64,000 nucleotides of DNA, from positions 188,216 through 252,215 of the forward strand of contig CCNB01000046.1 of NCBI GenBank assembly GCA_000824785.1, given 5' to 3'. Below are positions 1 to 11,884 of the stretch, piece by piece. Numbering within the stretch: position 1 is the first letter of the stretch; each line of letters begins with the position of its first letter. Source of the stretch: Mesorhizobium plurifarium (GTDB lineage Bacteria; Pseudomonadota; Alphaproteobacteria; Rhizobiales; Rhizobiaceae). The translations under genes were made by a program, and so were the position numbers. The notes under the pieces were generated by a model. The model did no database searches. It was not told the DNA's origin and saw only the letters and a list, made by a program, of their open reading frames with translations.

Positions 1-336
1 CACATGCTGTGGACCGGCAAGCCGAAGAAGGCCGAGGCCGACGCCCGCAACGCCGTCTTCTATGGCGACAAGGCGATCGACCGCTCGCCCTGCGGCACCG
101 GCACCTCGGCGCGGATGGCGCAGCTCCACGCCAAGGGCAAGCTCAAGGAAGGCGACAGTTTCGTGCATGAATCGATCATCGGCTCGCTGTTCAAGGGCAG
201 GGTCGAAAAGGAGGTCAGCGTGGCGGGCAAGCCGGCGATCATCCCCTCGATCGGCGGCTGGGCGCGGATGACGGGGTTGAACACCATCTTCATCGACGAC
301 CGCGATCCGTTCGCGCACGGGTTCATCGTGACGTGA
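1..336 (+). CDS. 4-hydroxyproline 2-epimerase / proline racemase family protein, C-terminal part
   Basis: The reading frame is open from the first base of the window to a TGA at 334-336, so only the last 111 residues are seen; the start lies upstream. The motif DRSPCGTGTSAR near residue 28 is the second catalytic-cysteine block of the proline racemase fold, in which paired thiols epimerise the alpha carbon. The tail IPSIGGWARMTGLNTIFIDDRDPFAHGF is typical of the hydroxyproline epimerase branch, which supplies cis-4-hydroxy-D-proline to catabolism. The family is about 330 residues long, so roughly two thirds are missing. Whether the substrate is hydroxyproline or proline cannot be decided from this fragment. 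Confidence 0.9.
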   Translation, partial: HMLWTGKPKKAEADARNAVFYGDKAIDRSPCGTGTSARMAQLHAKGKLKEGDSFVHESIIGSLFKGRVEKEVSVAGKPAIIPSIGGWARMTGLNTIFIDDRDPFAHGFIVT

Positions 337-877
337 CGGGATCAGCCGGCATGCGTTCCGGCCCTGGGTCCGACAGTGCAAGCGACACGGCGCCGGCGGC
401 TCTTCACCCGCCGTTCAAAGGGATTGAAAAACGCAATCTCGATGGACAGGCCGGCTCTGCTTGCCGAGACTTTGCTTCAAGGCGTTTCTATTTTGGAGAG
501 GCGCATTCCATCGAGGGCGTCCCACCGTCACGTGGCCGTCACACAGAGCGGAATCCTGACCTTACGGAAGGTGCGGCGGTGCAGAACCGAGCGCTTCGGT
601 TCACGCAAGGATTCTTCTCATCAACTTATTTTGACGCTGATTCCTTCGACAGGAGGGTCATCATAAGGTTGAATCGTCAAAGACATTGCGTTGTGCCAAT
701 GATAGGGTCCGCGATAGTCCAGGGGTCGGGGTGCGAAAAAACGGGCAATCGGACGGCGTGCTTCCAAACCACGCGGAGCGATTGAAAAATCACGTTGCAA
801 TCCGGGCTCGAAACTTTACGACTAGGGGAAATACGAAAAGGAATGCGTCCTGAAAGGCGACATTCCAGGGGAGCCGC
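337..877. other. 541-bp gap with no convincing gene
   Basis: Between the epimerase stop and livH I see only overlapping open frames with atypical composition and no good ribosome site, so none is called. The stretch is less GC-rich than its surroundings and must carry the livH promoter. No clear intrinsic terminator or matched -35/-10 pair was recognised. The ribosome site of livH (GGGGAG, 869-874) lies at its right end. Confidence 0.5.
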
Positions 878-1786
878 ATGAATATGCAATATTTCGTCCA
901 GCAGCTTATCAACGGGCTGACGCTGGGATCGATCTATGGGCTGATCGCGATCGGCTATACGATGGTCTACGGCATCATCGGCATGATCAATTTCGCCCAT
1001 GGCGACATCTTCATGATCGGCGCCTTCACCGCGCTCATCGTCTTTCTGATCCTTGGCGCGTTGTTCTACTCGGTGCCGGTCGTGGTGGCGCTTCTGATCA
1101 TGATGATCGTGGCGATGCTTCTCACCAGCCTCTACAACTGGACGATCGAGAAGGTGGCCTACCGTCCGCTGCGCGGCTCGTTCCGCCTGGCGCCGCTGAT
1201 CACCGCCATCGGCATGTCGATCGCGTTGTCCAACTTCGTGCAGGTCACGCAAGGTCCGCGCAACAAGCCGATCCCGCCGCTGGTCAGCCAGGTCTACACG
1301 ATCGACGGCATCAGCATCTCGCTGAAGCAGATCATCATCGTGATCGTCACCATAGCGCTGCTGGCGATCTTCTGGTACCTCGTCAACCGAACGGCGCTCG
1401 GGCGGGCGCAGCGCGCCTGCGAGCAGGACCGCAAGATGGCCGCGCTGCTCGGCATCGACGTCGACCGCACCATCTCCATCACCTTCATCATGGGCGCGGC
1501 CCTTGCCGCCGTCGCCGGCACGCTGTTCCTGATGTATTACGGCGTCGTGGTGTTCTCGGACGGCTTCGTGCCGGGCGTGAAAGCCTTCACGGCGGCCGTG
1601 CTCGGCGGCATCGGCTCGCTGCCCGGCGCCGTGCTCGGCGGATTGCTCATCGGCTTCATCGAGAGCATGTGGTCGGCCTATTTCTCGATCGACTACAAGG
1701 ACGTCGCCGCTTTCTCGATCCTGGCGATCGTGCTGATCTTCCTGCCCTCCGGCATCCTCGGCCGGCCTGAAGTCGAAAAGGTCTGA
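878..1786 (+). CDS. livH: branched-chain amino acid ABC transporter permease LivH
   Basis: A 302-residue polytopic inner-membrane protein, normal length for LivH. It forms the permease channel with LivM and is powered by LivG and LivF. The N-terminal QQLINGLTLGSIYGLIAIGYT and the segment INFAHGDIFMIGAF are family hallmarks. The cytoplasmic coupling loop GRAQRACEQDRKMAALLGID, near residues 173-192, contacts the ATPases. ATG 878 follows a GGGGAG site by three bases. It is the first gene of livH-livM-livG-livF-small membrane gene-livK, and livM starts 5 bp after its stop. Likely substrates are leucine, isoleucine, valine or related amino acids; true specificity depends on LivK. Confidence 0.95.
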   Translation: MNMQYFVQQLINGLTLGSIYGLIAIGYTMVYGIIGMINFAHGDIFMIGAFTALIVFLILGALFYSVPVVVALLIMMIVAMLLTSLYNWTIEKVAYRPLRGSFRLAPLITAIGMSIALSNFVQVTQGPRNKPIPPLVSQVYTIDGISISLKQIIIVIVTIALLAIFWYLVNRTALGRAQRACEQDRKMAALLGIDVDRTISITFIMGAALAAVAGTLFLMYYGVVVFSDGFVPGVKAFTAAVLGGIGSLPGAVLGGLLIGFIESMWSAYFSIDYKDVAAFSILAIVLIFLPSGILGRPEVEKV

Positions 1787-1791
1787 TCCTC

Positions 1792-3183
1792 ATGGCCGCT
1801 ACCGTGTCTTCGGAGCGCGACGACGTCGCTACTCCCGTACAACGCGCTTTTCGCGAGGCGCTTTACGCCGGCGCCATTTCGCTTGGCCTGTTCGTGCTGT
1901 TCATCGGCCTGAGGACCGACCAGAACATCAGCAACGAGCTGATCCTGGTGAAGCGCTGGGGTTTGCTCGCCATCGTGGTGGGCGCCGTCACCGTTGGCCG
2001 CTTCCTCTATGTGGCTTACGCCGTCCCGGCCATGGAGCGGCGTAAGGCCGAGAAGGCAGGAGCGCCCGCCATTGTCGCCGAGCCCGGCTTCGTCAGGCGG
2101 AACTTCAACAAGATCGGCGCCACCTTGCTGATCCTCTACCCCATTGCGATGGTGCTCGCCTTCGGCTTCCAGGGCTCGCTGAAGTGGGTCGATAATTTCG
2201 GCATCCAGATCCTGATCTACGTGATGCTGGCCTGGGGCCTCAACATCGTCGTCGGCCTCGCCGGCCTGCTCGATCTCGGCTACGTCGCCTTCTATGCCGT
2301 CGGCGCTTACGCCTATGCGCTGCTCGGCACGCATTTCGGCCTGTCCTTCTGGATCCTGCTGCCGGCCGCCGGCGCCATGGCCGCCTTCTGGGGCGTCCTG
2401 CTCGGCTTTCCCGTGCTGAGATTGCGCGGCGACTATCTGGCTATCGTCACGCTGGCCTTCGGCGAGATCATCCGTCTGGTGCTGATCAACTGGCGCGAGG
2501 TGACCAACGGCTCGGCCGGCATCTCCGGCATTCCGAAGGTGTCGTTCTTCGGCCTGATGTCGTTCAACGTCTCGGATCCGAACTATATCGCCAAGGTGCT
2601 GCACATCGCCCAGTCGGGCGCCTACTACAAGATCTTCCTCTATTATCTGATCCTGGCGCTCTGCTTCCTCACCGCCTTCGTCACCATCAGGCTTCGTCGC
2701 CTGCCGGTGGGACGCGCCTGGGAAGCGCTGCGCGAGGACGAGATCGCCTGCCGCTCGCTCGGCATCAACACCACCACCACCAAGCTGACCGCTTTCGCCA
2801 CCGGCGCCATGTTCGGCGGCTTCGCCGGCTCGTTCTTCGCGGCAAGGCAAGGCTTCGTCAGCCCTGAATCCTTCGTCTTCCTGGAATCGGCTATCATCCT
2901 GGCCATCGTCGTGCTTGGCGGCATGGGCTCGCTCGGCGGCATCGCCGTGGCGGCGCTGGTGATGATCGGCGGCACCGAAATCCTGCGCGAGCTCGACTTC
3001 CTCAAGGCGGTGTTCGGGCCGGATTTCACGCCTGAACTCTACCGCATGCTTCTGTTCGGCATGGCCATGGTGATCGTCATGCTGTGGAAGCCGCGCGGCT
3101 TCGTCGGCAGCCGGGAACCGACGGCCTTCCTGAAGGAGCGAAGAGCGGTCTCAGCCTCCTTCACCAAGGAGGGCCACGGCTGA
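1792..3183 (+). CDS. livM: branched-chain amino acid ABC transporter permease LivM
   Basis: 463 residues, second permease of the Liv importer. The core from about residue 135 (ILIYVMLAWGLNIVVGLAGLLDLGYVAFYAVGAY) is standard LivM, and the coupling loop GRAWEALREDEIACRSLGIN sits near residue 306. The N-terminus is extended by about 100 residues with two extra predicted membrane spans, as in the longer LivM forms of Proteobacteria. It starts 5 bp after livH, and its TGA (3181-3183) overlaps the ATG of livG by one base, which points to translational coupling. Confidence 0.95.
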   Translation: MAATVSSERDDVATPVQRAFREALYAGAISLGLFVLFIGLRTDQNISNELILVKRWGLLAIVVGAVTVGRFLYVAYAVPAMERRKAEKAGAPAIVAEPGFVRRNFNKIGATLLILYPIAMVLAFGFQGSLKWVDNFGIQILIYVMLAWGLNIVVGLAGLLDLGYVAFYAVGAYAYALLGTHFGLSFWILLPAAGAMAAFWGVLLGFPVLRLRGDYLAIVTLAFGEIIRLVLINWREVTNGSAGISGIPKVSFFGLMSFNVSDPNYIAKVLHIAQSGAYYKIFLYYLILALCFLTAFVTIRLRRLPVGRAWEALREDEIACRSLGINTTTTKLTAFATGAMFGGFAGSFFAARQGFVSPESFVFLESAIILAIVVLGGMGSLGGIAVAALVMIGGTEILRELDFLKAVFGPDFTPELYRMLLFGMAMVIVMLWKPRGFVGSREPTAFLKERRAVSASFTKEGHG

Positions 3184-4577
3184 TGAACGCGACCCCTTCC
3201 TCGAACGACTTCATCCTGCAGGTCGAGCATCTGTCGATGAAGTTCGGCGGCCTTGTCGCCATTGGCGACCTGTCGTTCCAGGCCAGGCGCGGCGAGATCA
3301 CCGCGCTGATCGGGCCGAACGGCGCCGGCAAGACGACGGTGTTCAACTGCATCACCGGCTTCTACAAGCCCACCGAGGGCATGATCACGCTCAACAAGCG
3401 TGACGGCTCGACCTATCTGCTCGAACGCTTGCCCAACCACGAGATCCCGGCGCGCGCCAATGTGGCGCGAACCTTCCAGAACATCCGCCTGTTCTCGGGC
3501 ATGACGCTGCTGGAGAACCTTCTGGTTGCGCAGCACAACAAGCTGATGAAGGCCTCGGGCTATACCTTCCTCGGCCTGTTCGGCTTCCCGAGCTATCGCC
3601 AGGCCTCGGCCGAATCGATCGAGCTCGCCAGGCATTGGCTGGAGAAGGCCGGCCTCGTCGACCGCGCCGACGATCCGGCCGGCGACCTGCCCTATGGCGC
3701 GCAGCGGCGGCTGGAAATCGCGCGCGCCATGTGCACCGGGCCGGAGCTTCTGTGCCTGGACGAACCGGCCGCCGGCCTCAATCCGAAGGAATCGGCCGCG
3801 CTCAACGAGCTCCTGATGGGCATCAAGAGCACCGGTACCTCGATCCTGCTCATCGAGCACGACATGTCGGTGGTGATGCAGATCTCCGACCACGTCGTGG
3901 TGCTCGAATATGGCCGCAAGATTTCCGACGGCAATCCGCAGTCGGTGCGCACCGATCCGCGCGTCATCGCCGCCTATCTCGGCGTCGACGACGAGGAGGT
4001 GCAAGAAGTGCTCACCGAAGTCGGCGACGAGGATGTCATCGAGCAGCTCGATACGGGCCCCGACCCGGCGCACGGGCCGGGCAATTCCGCTTCGATGATG
4101 GCGGGGCCGGTTTCGGACAGCGTCGAACATGCCAACGAGGGCGAGCGGGTCACGGTGTCCAAAGGGGCCTCGAAGGCGGCCCAGGTCGACGCGCGCTCCG
4201 CGTCGATCGCCAGCAAGCCGATCGTTGCTCCGGCGGCGAAGAAGCCGGCAGCAAAGGCGCGATCGACAAAGGCGGCCGCGAAGGCTCCCGCCGCGAAAAC
4301 CGCAGGTATCTCCAACCGCCTCGACGCGCCGCGCGGCGGCAAGGCCGACAGCCTGATCCGCATCAAGGGCATCGGCCCGGTCAACGAGCGCAAGCTGAAC
4401 GAGCACGGCATCTTCCATTTCGACCAGATCGCCGCCTGGAAGAAGGCCGACATCGAAGCGGCGGAAGCTTATCTCGCCTTTGACGGGCGCATCGAGCGCG
4501 AAGACTGGATCGGCCAGGCGAAAGCGCTGGCGAAGGAAGCGGCGGCCAAGCCCGCGACGCGTGGAGGGCGCAAATAA
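3183..4577 (+). CDS. livG: LivG ATPase with a C-terminal helix-hairpin-helix-like extension
   Basis: 464 residues, although LivG is normally about 255-300. Residues 10-270 are a complete ABC ATPase: Walker A GPNGAGKT at 44-51, signature-like LPYGAQRRLEIARAM, Walker B LLCLDEPAAGLNP and the switch His of LLIEHDMSVV. Beyond about residue 275 comes an acidic then Ala/Lys-rich linker, and a final domain of about 60 residues with IKGIGPVNERKLNEHGIFHF and GRIEREDW. That last block resembles the tail added to NuoE and ribosomal protein L21 in many rhizobia. ATG 3183 is chosen because it overlaps the livM stop and begins at the expected LivG N-terminus; an in-frame ATG at 3084 lies within livM. Confidence 0.92.
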   Translation: MNATPSSNDFILQVEHLSMKFGGLVAIGDLSFQARRGEITALIGPNGAGKTTVFNCITGFYKPTEGMITLNKRDGSTYLLERLPNHEIPARANVARTFQNIRLFSGMTLLENLLVAQHNKLMKASGYTFLGLFGFPSYRQASAESIELARHWLEKAGLVDRADDPAGDLPYGAQRRLEIARAMCTGPELLCLDEPAAGLNPKESAALNELLMGIKSTGTSILLIEHDMSVVMQISDHVVVLEYGRKISDGNPQSVRTDPRVIAAYLGVDDEEVQEVLTEVGDEDVIEQLDTGPDPAHGPGNSASMMAGPVSDSVEHANEGERVTVSKGASKAAQVDARSASIASKPIVAPAAKKPAAKARSTKAAAKAPAAKTAGISNRLDAPRGGKADSLIRIKGIGPVNERKLNEHGIFHFDQIAAWKKADIEAAEAYLAFDGRIEREDWIGQAKALAKEAAAKPATRGGRK

Positions 4578-5305
4578 TGGCCGGCACAACGCTGCTCGAC
4601 ATCAAGGGCGTCGAGACCTACTACGGCAACATCCGCGCGCTGAACGGCGTCAACGTGCAGGTCAACCAGGGTGAGATCGTGGCGCTGATCGGCGCCAACG
4701 GTGCCGGCAAGTCGACCCTGATGATGACCATCTTCGGCGCTCCGCGCGCGCGAGCCGGCACCATCACCTTCGCCGGCACCGACATCACCCAGTTGCCGAC
4801 GCACGAGATCGCCCGCCTGCGCATCGCCCAGTCGCCGGAAGGACGCCGCATCTTCCCGCGCATGACGGTGATGGAAAACCTGCAGATGGGCGCCAGCCTC
4901 GACAACCTCAAACATTACGACGAGGACGTCGAGAAAGTGTTCGCGCTGTTCCCGCGGCTGAAAGAGCGTATCGCCCAGCGCGGCGGCACGCTGTCGGGCG
5001 GCGAGCAGCAGATGCTGTCGATCGGGCGCGCGCTGATGGCGCGGCCGAAGCTTTTGTTGCTCGATGAGCCGTCGCTGGGTCTGGCGCCGCTGATCGTCAA
5101 GCAGATCTTCGACGCCATACGCGAGCTCAACAAGGCGCAGGGACTGACCGTGTTCCTGGTCGAGCAAAACGCCTTCGGCGCGCTCAAGCTCGCCAATCGC
5201 GGCTATGTCATGGTCAACGGCAATGTGACGATGAGCGGCACCGGCAAGGAACTGCTCGCCAATCCGGAAGTGCGCGCCGCCTATCTCGAAGGCGGACATC
5301 ACTGA
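4577..5305 (+). CDS. livF: branched-chain amino acid ABC transporter ATPase LivF
   Basis: 242 residues, normal LivF length, the second ATPase of the importer. Walker A GANGAGKST lies near residue 39, the signature LSGGEQQMLSIGRALM near 138, and Walker B LLLLDEPSLGLAP follows. The segment SPEGRRIFPRMTVMENL is characteristic of LivF. Its ATG shares one base with the livG stop (TAATG). The small membrane gene follows after 18 bp. Confidence 0.96.
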   Translation: MAGTTLLDIKGVETYYGNIRALNGVNVQVNQGEIVALIGANGAGKSTLMMTIFGAPRARAGTITFAGTDITQLPTHEIARLRIAQSPEGRRIFPRMTVMENLQMGASLDNLKHYDEDVEKVFALFPRLKERIAQRGGTLSGGEQQMLSIGRALMARPKLLLLDEPSLGLAPLIVKQIFDAIRELNKAQGLTVFLVEQNAFGALKLANRGYVMVNGNVTMSGTGKELLANPEVRAAYLEGGHH

Positions 5306-5323
5306 GATCGGGGGAGATCAATC

Positions 5324-5668
5324 ATGGGTATTCTCTACGAAGAGGCCTCGATCTGGCAGTTCCTGTTCGTCACATGCCTGCTCGGCGGCTGGGCGGCGTG
5401 GATGACCGGCAAGGCGGCGGCGCAGACCTGGAGCAGCCACTTGCAGCTGTTCTTCTACATGCTCGGCCTCGGCGTCGGCATCAGGTTCATCCATCATGCC
5501 CTGTTCGAGGGCACGATGTTCTCGCTGCATTACTATATCGTCGACACCATCGTGCTGATGATCCTTGGCTTCCTCGGCTATCAATACACGCGCACCAACC
5601 AGATGGTCACCCAGTATAACTGGCTGTATGAAAGAGCTTCCTTATTAAGCTGGAAACCGAAAGGTTGA
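5324..5668 (+). CDS. small membrane protein of the liv operon (DUF6867-like)
   Basis: A 114-residue protein with about three hydrophobic segments (roughly residues 11-27, 40-60 and 70-88) and a conserved-looking tail QYNWLYERASLLSWKPKG. It begins 18 bp after livF behind GGGGAG, so it is almost certainly in the liv transcript. I believe the family is DUF6867, found in liv operons of rhizobia, but its role is not established. An accessory subunit of the permease is one inference. Confidence 0.8.
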   Translation: MGILYEEASIWQFLFVTCLLGGWAAWMTGKAAAQTWSSHLQLFFYMLGLGVGIRFIHHALFEGTMFSLHYYIVDTIVLMILGFLGYQYTRTNQMVTQYNWLYERASLLSWKPKG

Positions 5669-5805
5669 CGTTCATGATTAACGCCGTCTCGGGGATGAAT
5701 CGGCGTGACAAGTGCCTGAAAATCGGCATTCTATGCTTTCTGCGATAAGGGTGGGCATCGCATGAAAGTATCATCCACGCCCACTCCGTAAATGGGAGCG
5801 TTTCA

Positions 5806-6924
5806 ATGAAAAAATCACTCTTGTCCGCCGTTGCGCTGACCGCGTTCGTCGCGCTCAGCAGCAGCGCGTGGGCCGCTGACATCCTGATCGGCGTCGCCGG
5901 TCCGATCACCGGCCCGAACGCCGCGTTCGGCGCACAGCTGCAGAAGGGCGCGGAACAGGCGATCGCCGACATCAACGCGGCGGGCGGCGTCAATGGGCAG
6001 ATGCTCAAGCTCGAGATCGGCGACGACGTGTCCGATCCCAAGCAGGGCATCTCGGTCGCCAACAAATTCGTCGCCGACGGCGTCAAGTATGTCGACGGCC
6101 ACTTCAACTCGGGCGTGTCGATCCCGGCTTCGGAAGTCTATCAGGAGAACGGCATCCTCGAGATCACGCCTGCCGCGACCAACCCGAAGTTCACCGAGCG
6201 CGGCATGTGGAACACCTTCCGCACCTGCGGCCGTGACGACCAGCAGGGCAAGGTGGCCGGCGACTACATCGCCAAGAACTTCAAGGACGCCAAGATCGCC
6301 ATCGTTCACGACAAGACGCCTTACGGCCAGGGCCTCGCCGACGAGACCAAGAAGAATCTCAATGCCAACGGCATCAAGGAAGTGATGTATGAAGGCGTCA
6401 ATGTCGGCGACAAGGACTTCTCGGCCCTCATCGCCAAGATGAAGGAAAACGGCGTTACCCTGATCTACTGGGGCGGCCTGCACACCGAAGCCGGCCTGAT
6501 CATCCGTCAGTCGGCCGACCAGGGCCTGAAGGCGCCGCTGTTCTCGGGCGACGGCATCGTCTCCAACGAACTGGCTTCGATCGCGGGTGATGCCGTTGCT
6601 GGCACGCTCAACACCTTCGCTCCGGATCCGCGCAAGAATCCGGCCGCCAAGGAAGTGGTGGAGAAGTTCCGCGCCGCCGGCTTCGAGCCGGAAGCCTACA
6701 CGCTCTACTCCTATGCCGCCGTGCAGATCATCGCCCAGGCCATCGCCAAGACCGGCTCGGCCGACGATGCTCAGAAGGTCGCCGAGACGATCCGGGCCAA
6801 CACCTGGAAGACGGCCATCGGCGATATCGGCTACGACGCCAAGGGCGACATCACCCGCCCGGACTATGTCATCTACGAATGGAAGAAGGGCGACGACGGC
6901 AAGTACGCCTACTTCGAGAAATAA
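5806..6924 (+). CDS. livK: branched-chain amino acid ABC transporter substrate-binding protein LivK
   Basis: 372 residues with a Sec signal peptide of about 23 residues ending SSSAWA before ADILIGVAGPITGPNAAFGAQL. The mature part is a type I periplasmic binding protein (Leu/Ile/Val-binding family). It presents ligand to LivHMGF in the periplasm. It starts 137 bp after the small membrane gene, so it may have its own promoter, as livK often does, and is followed by a strong terminator at 6953-6979. The ligand cannot be read from the sequence. Confidence 0.95.
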   Translation: MKKSLLSAVALTAFVALSSSAWAADILIGVAGPITGPNAAFGAQLQKGAEQAIADINAAGGVNGQMLKLEIGDDVSDPKQGISVANKFVADGVKYVDGHFNSGVSIPASEVYQENGILEITPAATNPKFTERGMWNTFRTCGRDDQQGKVAGDYIAKNFKDAKIAIVHDKTPYGQGLADETKKNLNANGIKEVMYEGVNVGDKDFSALIAKMKENGVTLIYWGGLHTEAGLIIRQSADQGLKAPLFSGDGIVSNELASIAGDAVAGTLNTFAPDPRKNPAAKEVVEKFRAAGFEPEAYTLYSYAAVQIIAQAIAKTGSADDAQKVAETIRANTWKTAIGDIGYDAKGDITRPDYVIYEWKKGDDGKYAYFEK

Positions 6925-6952
6925 GCCGGCCAATTCCAGCCGACTTTTCGGG

Positions 6953-6979
6953 ATGCCCGGCGCGTGCGCCGGGCATTTT
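6953..6979 (+). terminator. intrinsic terminator after livK
   Basis: A perfect 10-bp stem (6953-6962 with 6967-6976) with a 4-nt loop CGTG, followed directly by TTT. It ends the liv transcript 28 bp after the livK stop. Confidence 0.9.
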
Positions 6980-7196
6980 CGTTTGCGGGTTTGCGGCCCT
7001 TGCAGGAGAGCTCCCGCGCCGCGCGCCCGGAATACCCGCCCCCGACCGCCGATGTCGGCGGAAAAGCAAATGACAGTCTGACGCAAACAAGCGAGTTAAA
7101 TCGTTTTAGCTGTCGCGCAAATTTGTTTGCACTGCAGCATTTTCACGCTAATCATTGCGCCGGTTCATCTTCCCTTACGCTGCTGGAGCCCAGTCC

Positions 7197-10655
<3,459 letters not shown>

Positions 10656-10806
10656 CGGCCGAACTGGAAGTCGGACGGACGACTGACAGCAGCCGTCCAC
10701 AGCCGTTCGACAAGTGGCTTGACCCGCCGCGCCCGCTCGGGCAGGGAACCCGCTCCAATTCGCCGTGGCGGGAATCGCCTTGGCTCCAGAAGACGCGGAG
10801 AGAAAA

Positions 10807-11067
10807 ATGGCCGACGAAATCACCGAGACCAGCCAGACTGTAGCCGCCGGCCAGCTGCGCACCATCATCGAGCGCATCGAGCGGCTCGAGGAAGAGAAGA
10901 AGACGATCTCCGACGACATCAAGGACGTCTATGCCGAGGCCAAGGGCACCGGCTTCGACACCAAGGCGATTCGCACCATCGTGCGGCTGCGCAAGAAGGA
11001 TCAGGCCGAGCGCCAGGAGGAGGAGTCGATCCTCGATCTCTACAAGGCCGCTCTCGGCATGGTGTAA
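10807..11067 (+). CDS. gapR: GapR family (DUF2312) DNA-binding protein
   Basis: 86 residues, matching GapR length. The GapR/DUF2312 family is a nucleoid-associated protein of Alphaproteobacteria that binds overtwisted AT-rich DNA ahead of polymerases. The sequence is mostly helical and charged, with QLRTIIERIERLEEEKKTI and FDTKAIRTIVRLRKKDQ as family blocks. ATG 10807 follows GGAGAG. An in-frame ATG at 10765 adds 14 unlikely residues. It lies 151 bp after pyc. Confidence 0.92.
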   Translation: MADEITETSQTVAAGQLRTIIERIERLEEEKKTISDDIKDVYAEAKGTGFDTKAIRTIVRLRKKDQAERQEEESILDLYKAALGMV

Positions 11068-11089
11068 GGCTCATGGCCGGGAGCCGGCC

Positions 11090-11530
11090 ATGAACGAATT
11101 CGACTTCGGCGGCCGTCGCGCCTCGGAGTTCCGCCATCGCGGCTTCTGGGCGCTGTTCGCCGAGCGGCACCCGGAGGAAAGGCCAAGGATGGCGCGACGC
11201 GGGCCTTGGTTCTGGCAGCGTGGGTTGCCGGATTTCGCCCTGGTGCTTTCCATGTATGTCGCGCCGGCGCAGAACCATGTCGGCGTCTTCTTCGGGCGTA
11301 ACGAGAAGTTCGGCGCCACCGAGTCCTGGTCGCGGCTGAAACCCTTTCAAACGGCGATTGAGGCGAGGCTGAAGCTCAAGCCCGAGCAGAGCGCGCAAGA
11401 CCTCGGCATCAATTCACTATGGCATGTGAACTGCTATGCCGAGGATAACTGGCCAGCCATGACCGACTGGCTGGTGACGGAGTGCTCGCGCTTCGAAGAA
11501 GCGGTGACCGACGTCCTGGGGCAGAAATAG
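11090..11530 (+). CDS. uncharacterised cytoplasmic protein, 146 aa
   Basis: I do not recognise a named family. The protein has no signal peptide or membrane span and is rich in Trp, Phe and Arg in its first half (GFWALFAERHP, GPWFWQRGLPDFALVLSMYV). ATG 11090 lies 22 bp after the gapR stop, and the next gene begins 3 bp after its stop, so the three genes look co-transcribed. The internal block QNHVGVFFGRNEKFGATE with a later LKP.Q suggests a folded enzyme-like or nuclease-like domain, but I cannot assign it. Confidence 0.75.
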   Translation: MNEFDFGGRRASEFRHRGFWALFAERHPEERPRMARRGPWFWQRGLPDFALVLSMYVAPAQNHVGVFFGRNEKFGATESWSRLKPFQTAIEARLKLKPEQSAQDLGINSLWHVNCYAEDNWPAMTDWLVTECSRFEEAVTDVLGQK

Positions 11531-11533
11531 GTC

Positions 11534-11830
11534 ATGATCGACTTTTTCCGTGCGCGCTGGAGGGGTGAAGCGCCGCTCGACCGGCTGTTCTGGCGCGACA
11601 TGCTGTTGGTGGGGACGATCTTGAACGTCACCTCTTCGGCGCTGGCGCTGATCCTGCTTGGATTGAAGCTGACGCTCTGGCTGGTGCTGGCGGTGCATTT
11701 CCTGCCTGTTCCCTACAACATCTTCCTGACGATCGCCGTCTGGCGAACGGCGGAGAAAGTCGGCGGCTTGAAGGCGCAGTTGGTGATGCTGGGCTCGGCG
11801 CTCTGGCTGATCGCCACGGTCGTGGCGTGA
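11534..11830 (+). CDS. small hydrophobic membrane protein, 98 aa
   Basis: 98 residues with three predicted membrane spans (about residues 22-43, 46-66 and 77-97) and a basic N-terminus with RARWRGEAPLDRLFWRDM. It starts 3 bp after the preceding gene and ends just before a bidirectional terminator. No family is recognised. Confidence 0.7.
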   Translation: MIDFFRARWRGEAPLDRLFWRDMLLVGTILNVTSSALALILLGLKLTLWLVLAVHFLPVPYNIFLTIAVWRTAEKVGGLKAQLVMLGSALWLIATVVA

Positions 11831-11837
11831 GCTGTAC

Positions 11838-11867
11838 AAAAAAGGGCGGCCGAAGCCGCCCTTTGCG
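11838..11867. terminator. bidirectional intrinsic terminator between a plus-strand gene and msrB
   Basis: A 10-bp perfect stem (11841-11850 with 11855-11864), loop CGAA. It is flanked by an A run on the left (a T run on the minus strand) and by TTT on the right. It serves the plus-strand gene ending at 11830 and the minus-strand msrB ending at 11885. Confidence 0.88.
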
Positions 11868-11884
11868 AGGTCATTTCCGAGGCA

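Noticed and set aside
333..785. Open frame of 150 codons before livH
   Set aside because: Arg/Gly/Ser-rich translation with no family likeness, no ribosome site and a second frame of similar quality overlapping it.
1693..2850. Long minus-strand frame of 385 codons opposite livM
   Set aside because: Typical antisense artefact of high-GC coding DNA; the His/Asp/Glu-rich translation mirrors livM codons, which is a clear gene.
3039..4589. 516-codon minus-strand frame opposite livG
   Set aside because: Same artefact; livG has full motif support.
7083..7130. Inverted repeat GCAAACAA/TTGTTTGC upstream of pyc
   Set aside because: Arms of 8 bp are 32 bp apart in an A/T-richer promoter region; too weak to call an operator without other evidence.
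7155..7196. ATG-started extension of pyc
   Set aside because: The added 14 residues are unlike pyruvate carboxylase; TTG 7197 gives the conserved start and a correctly spaced ribosome site.
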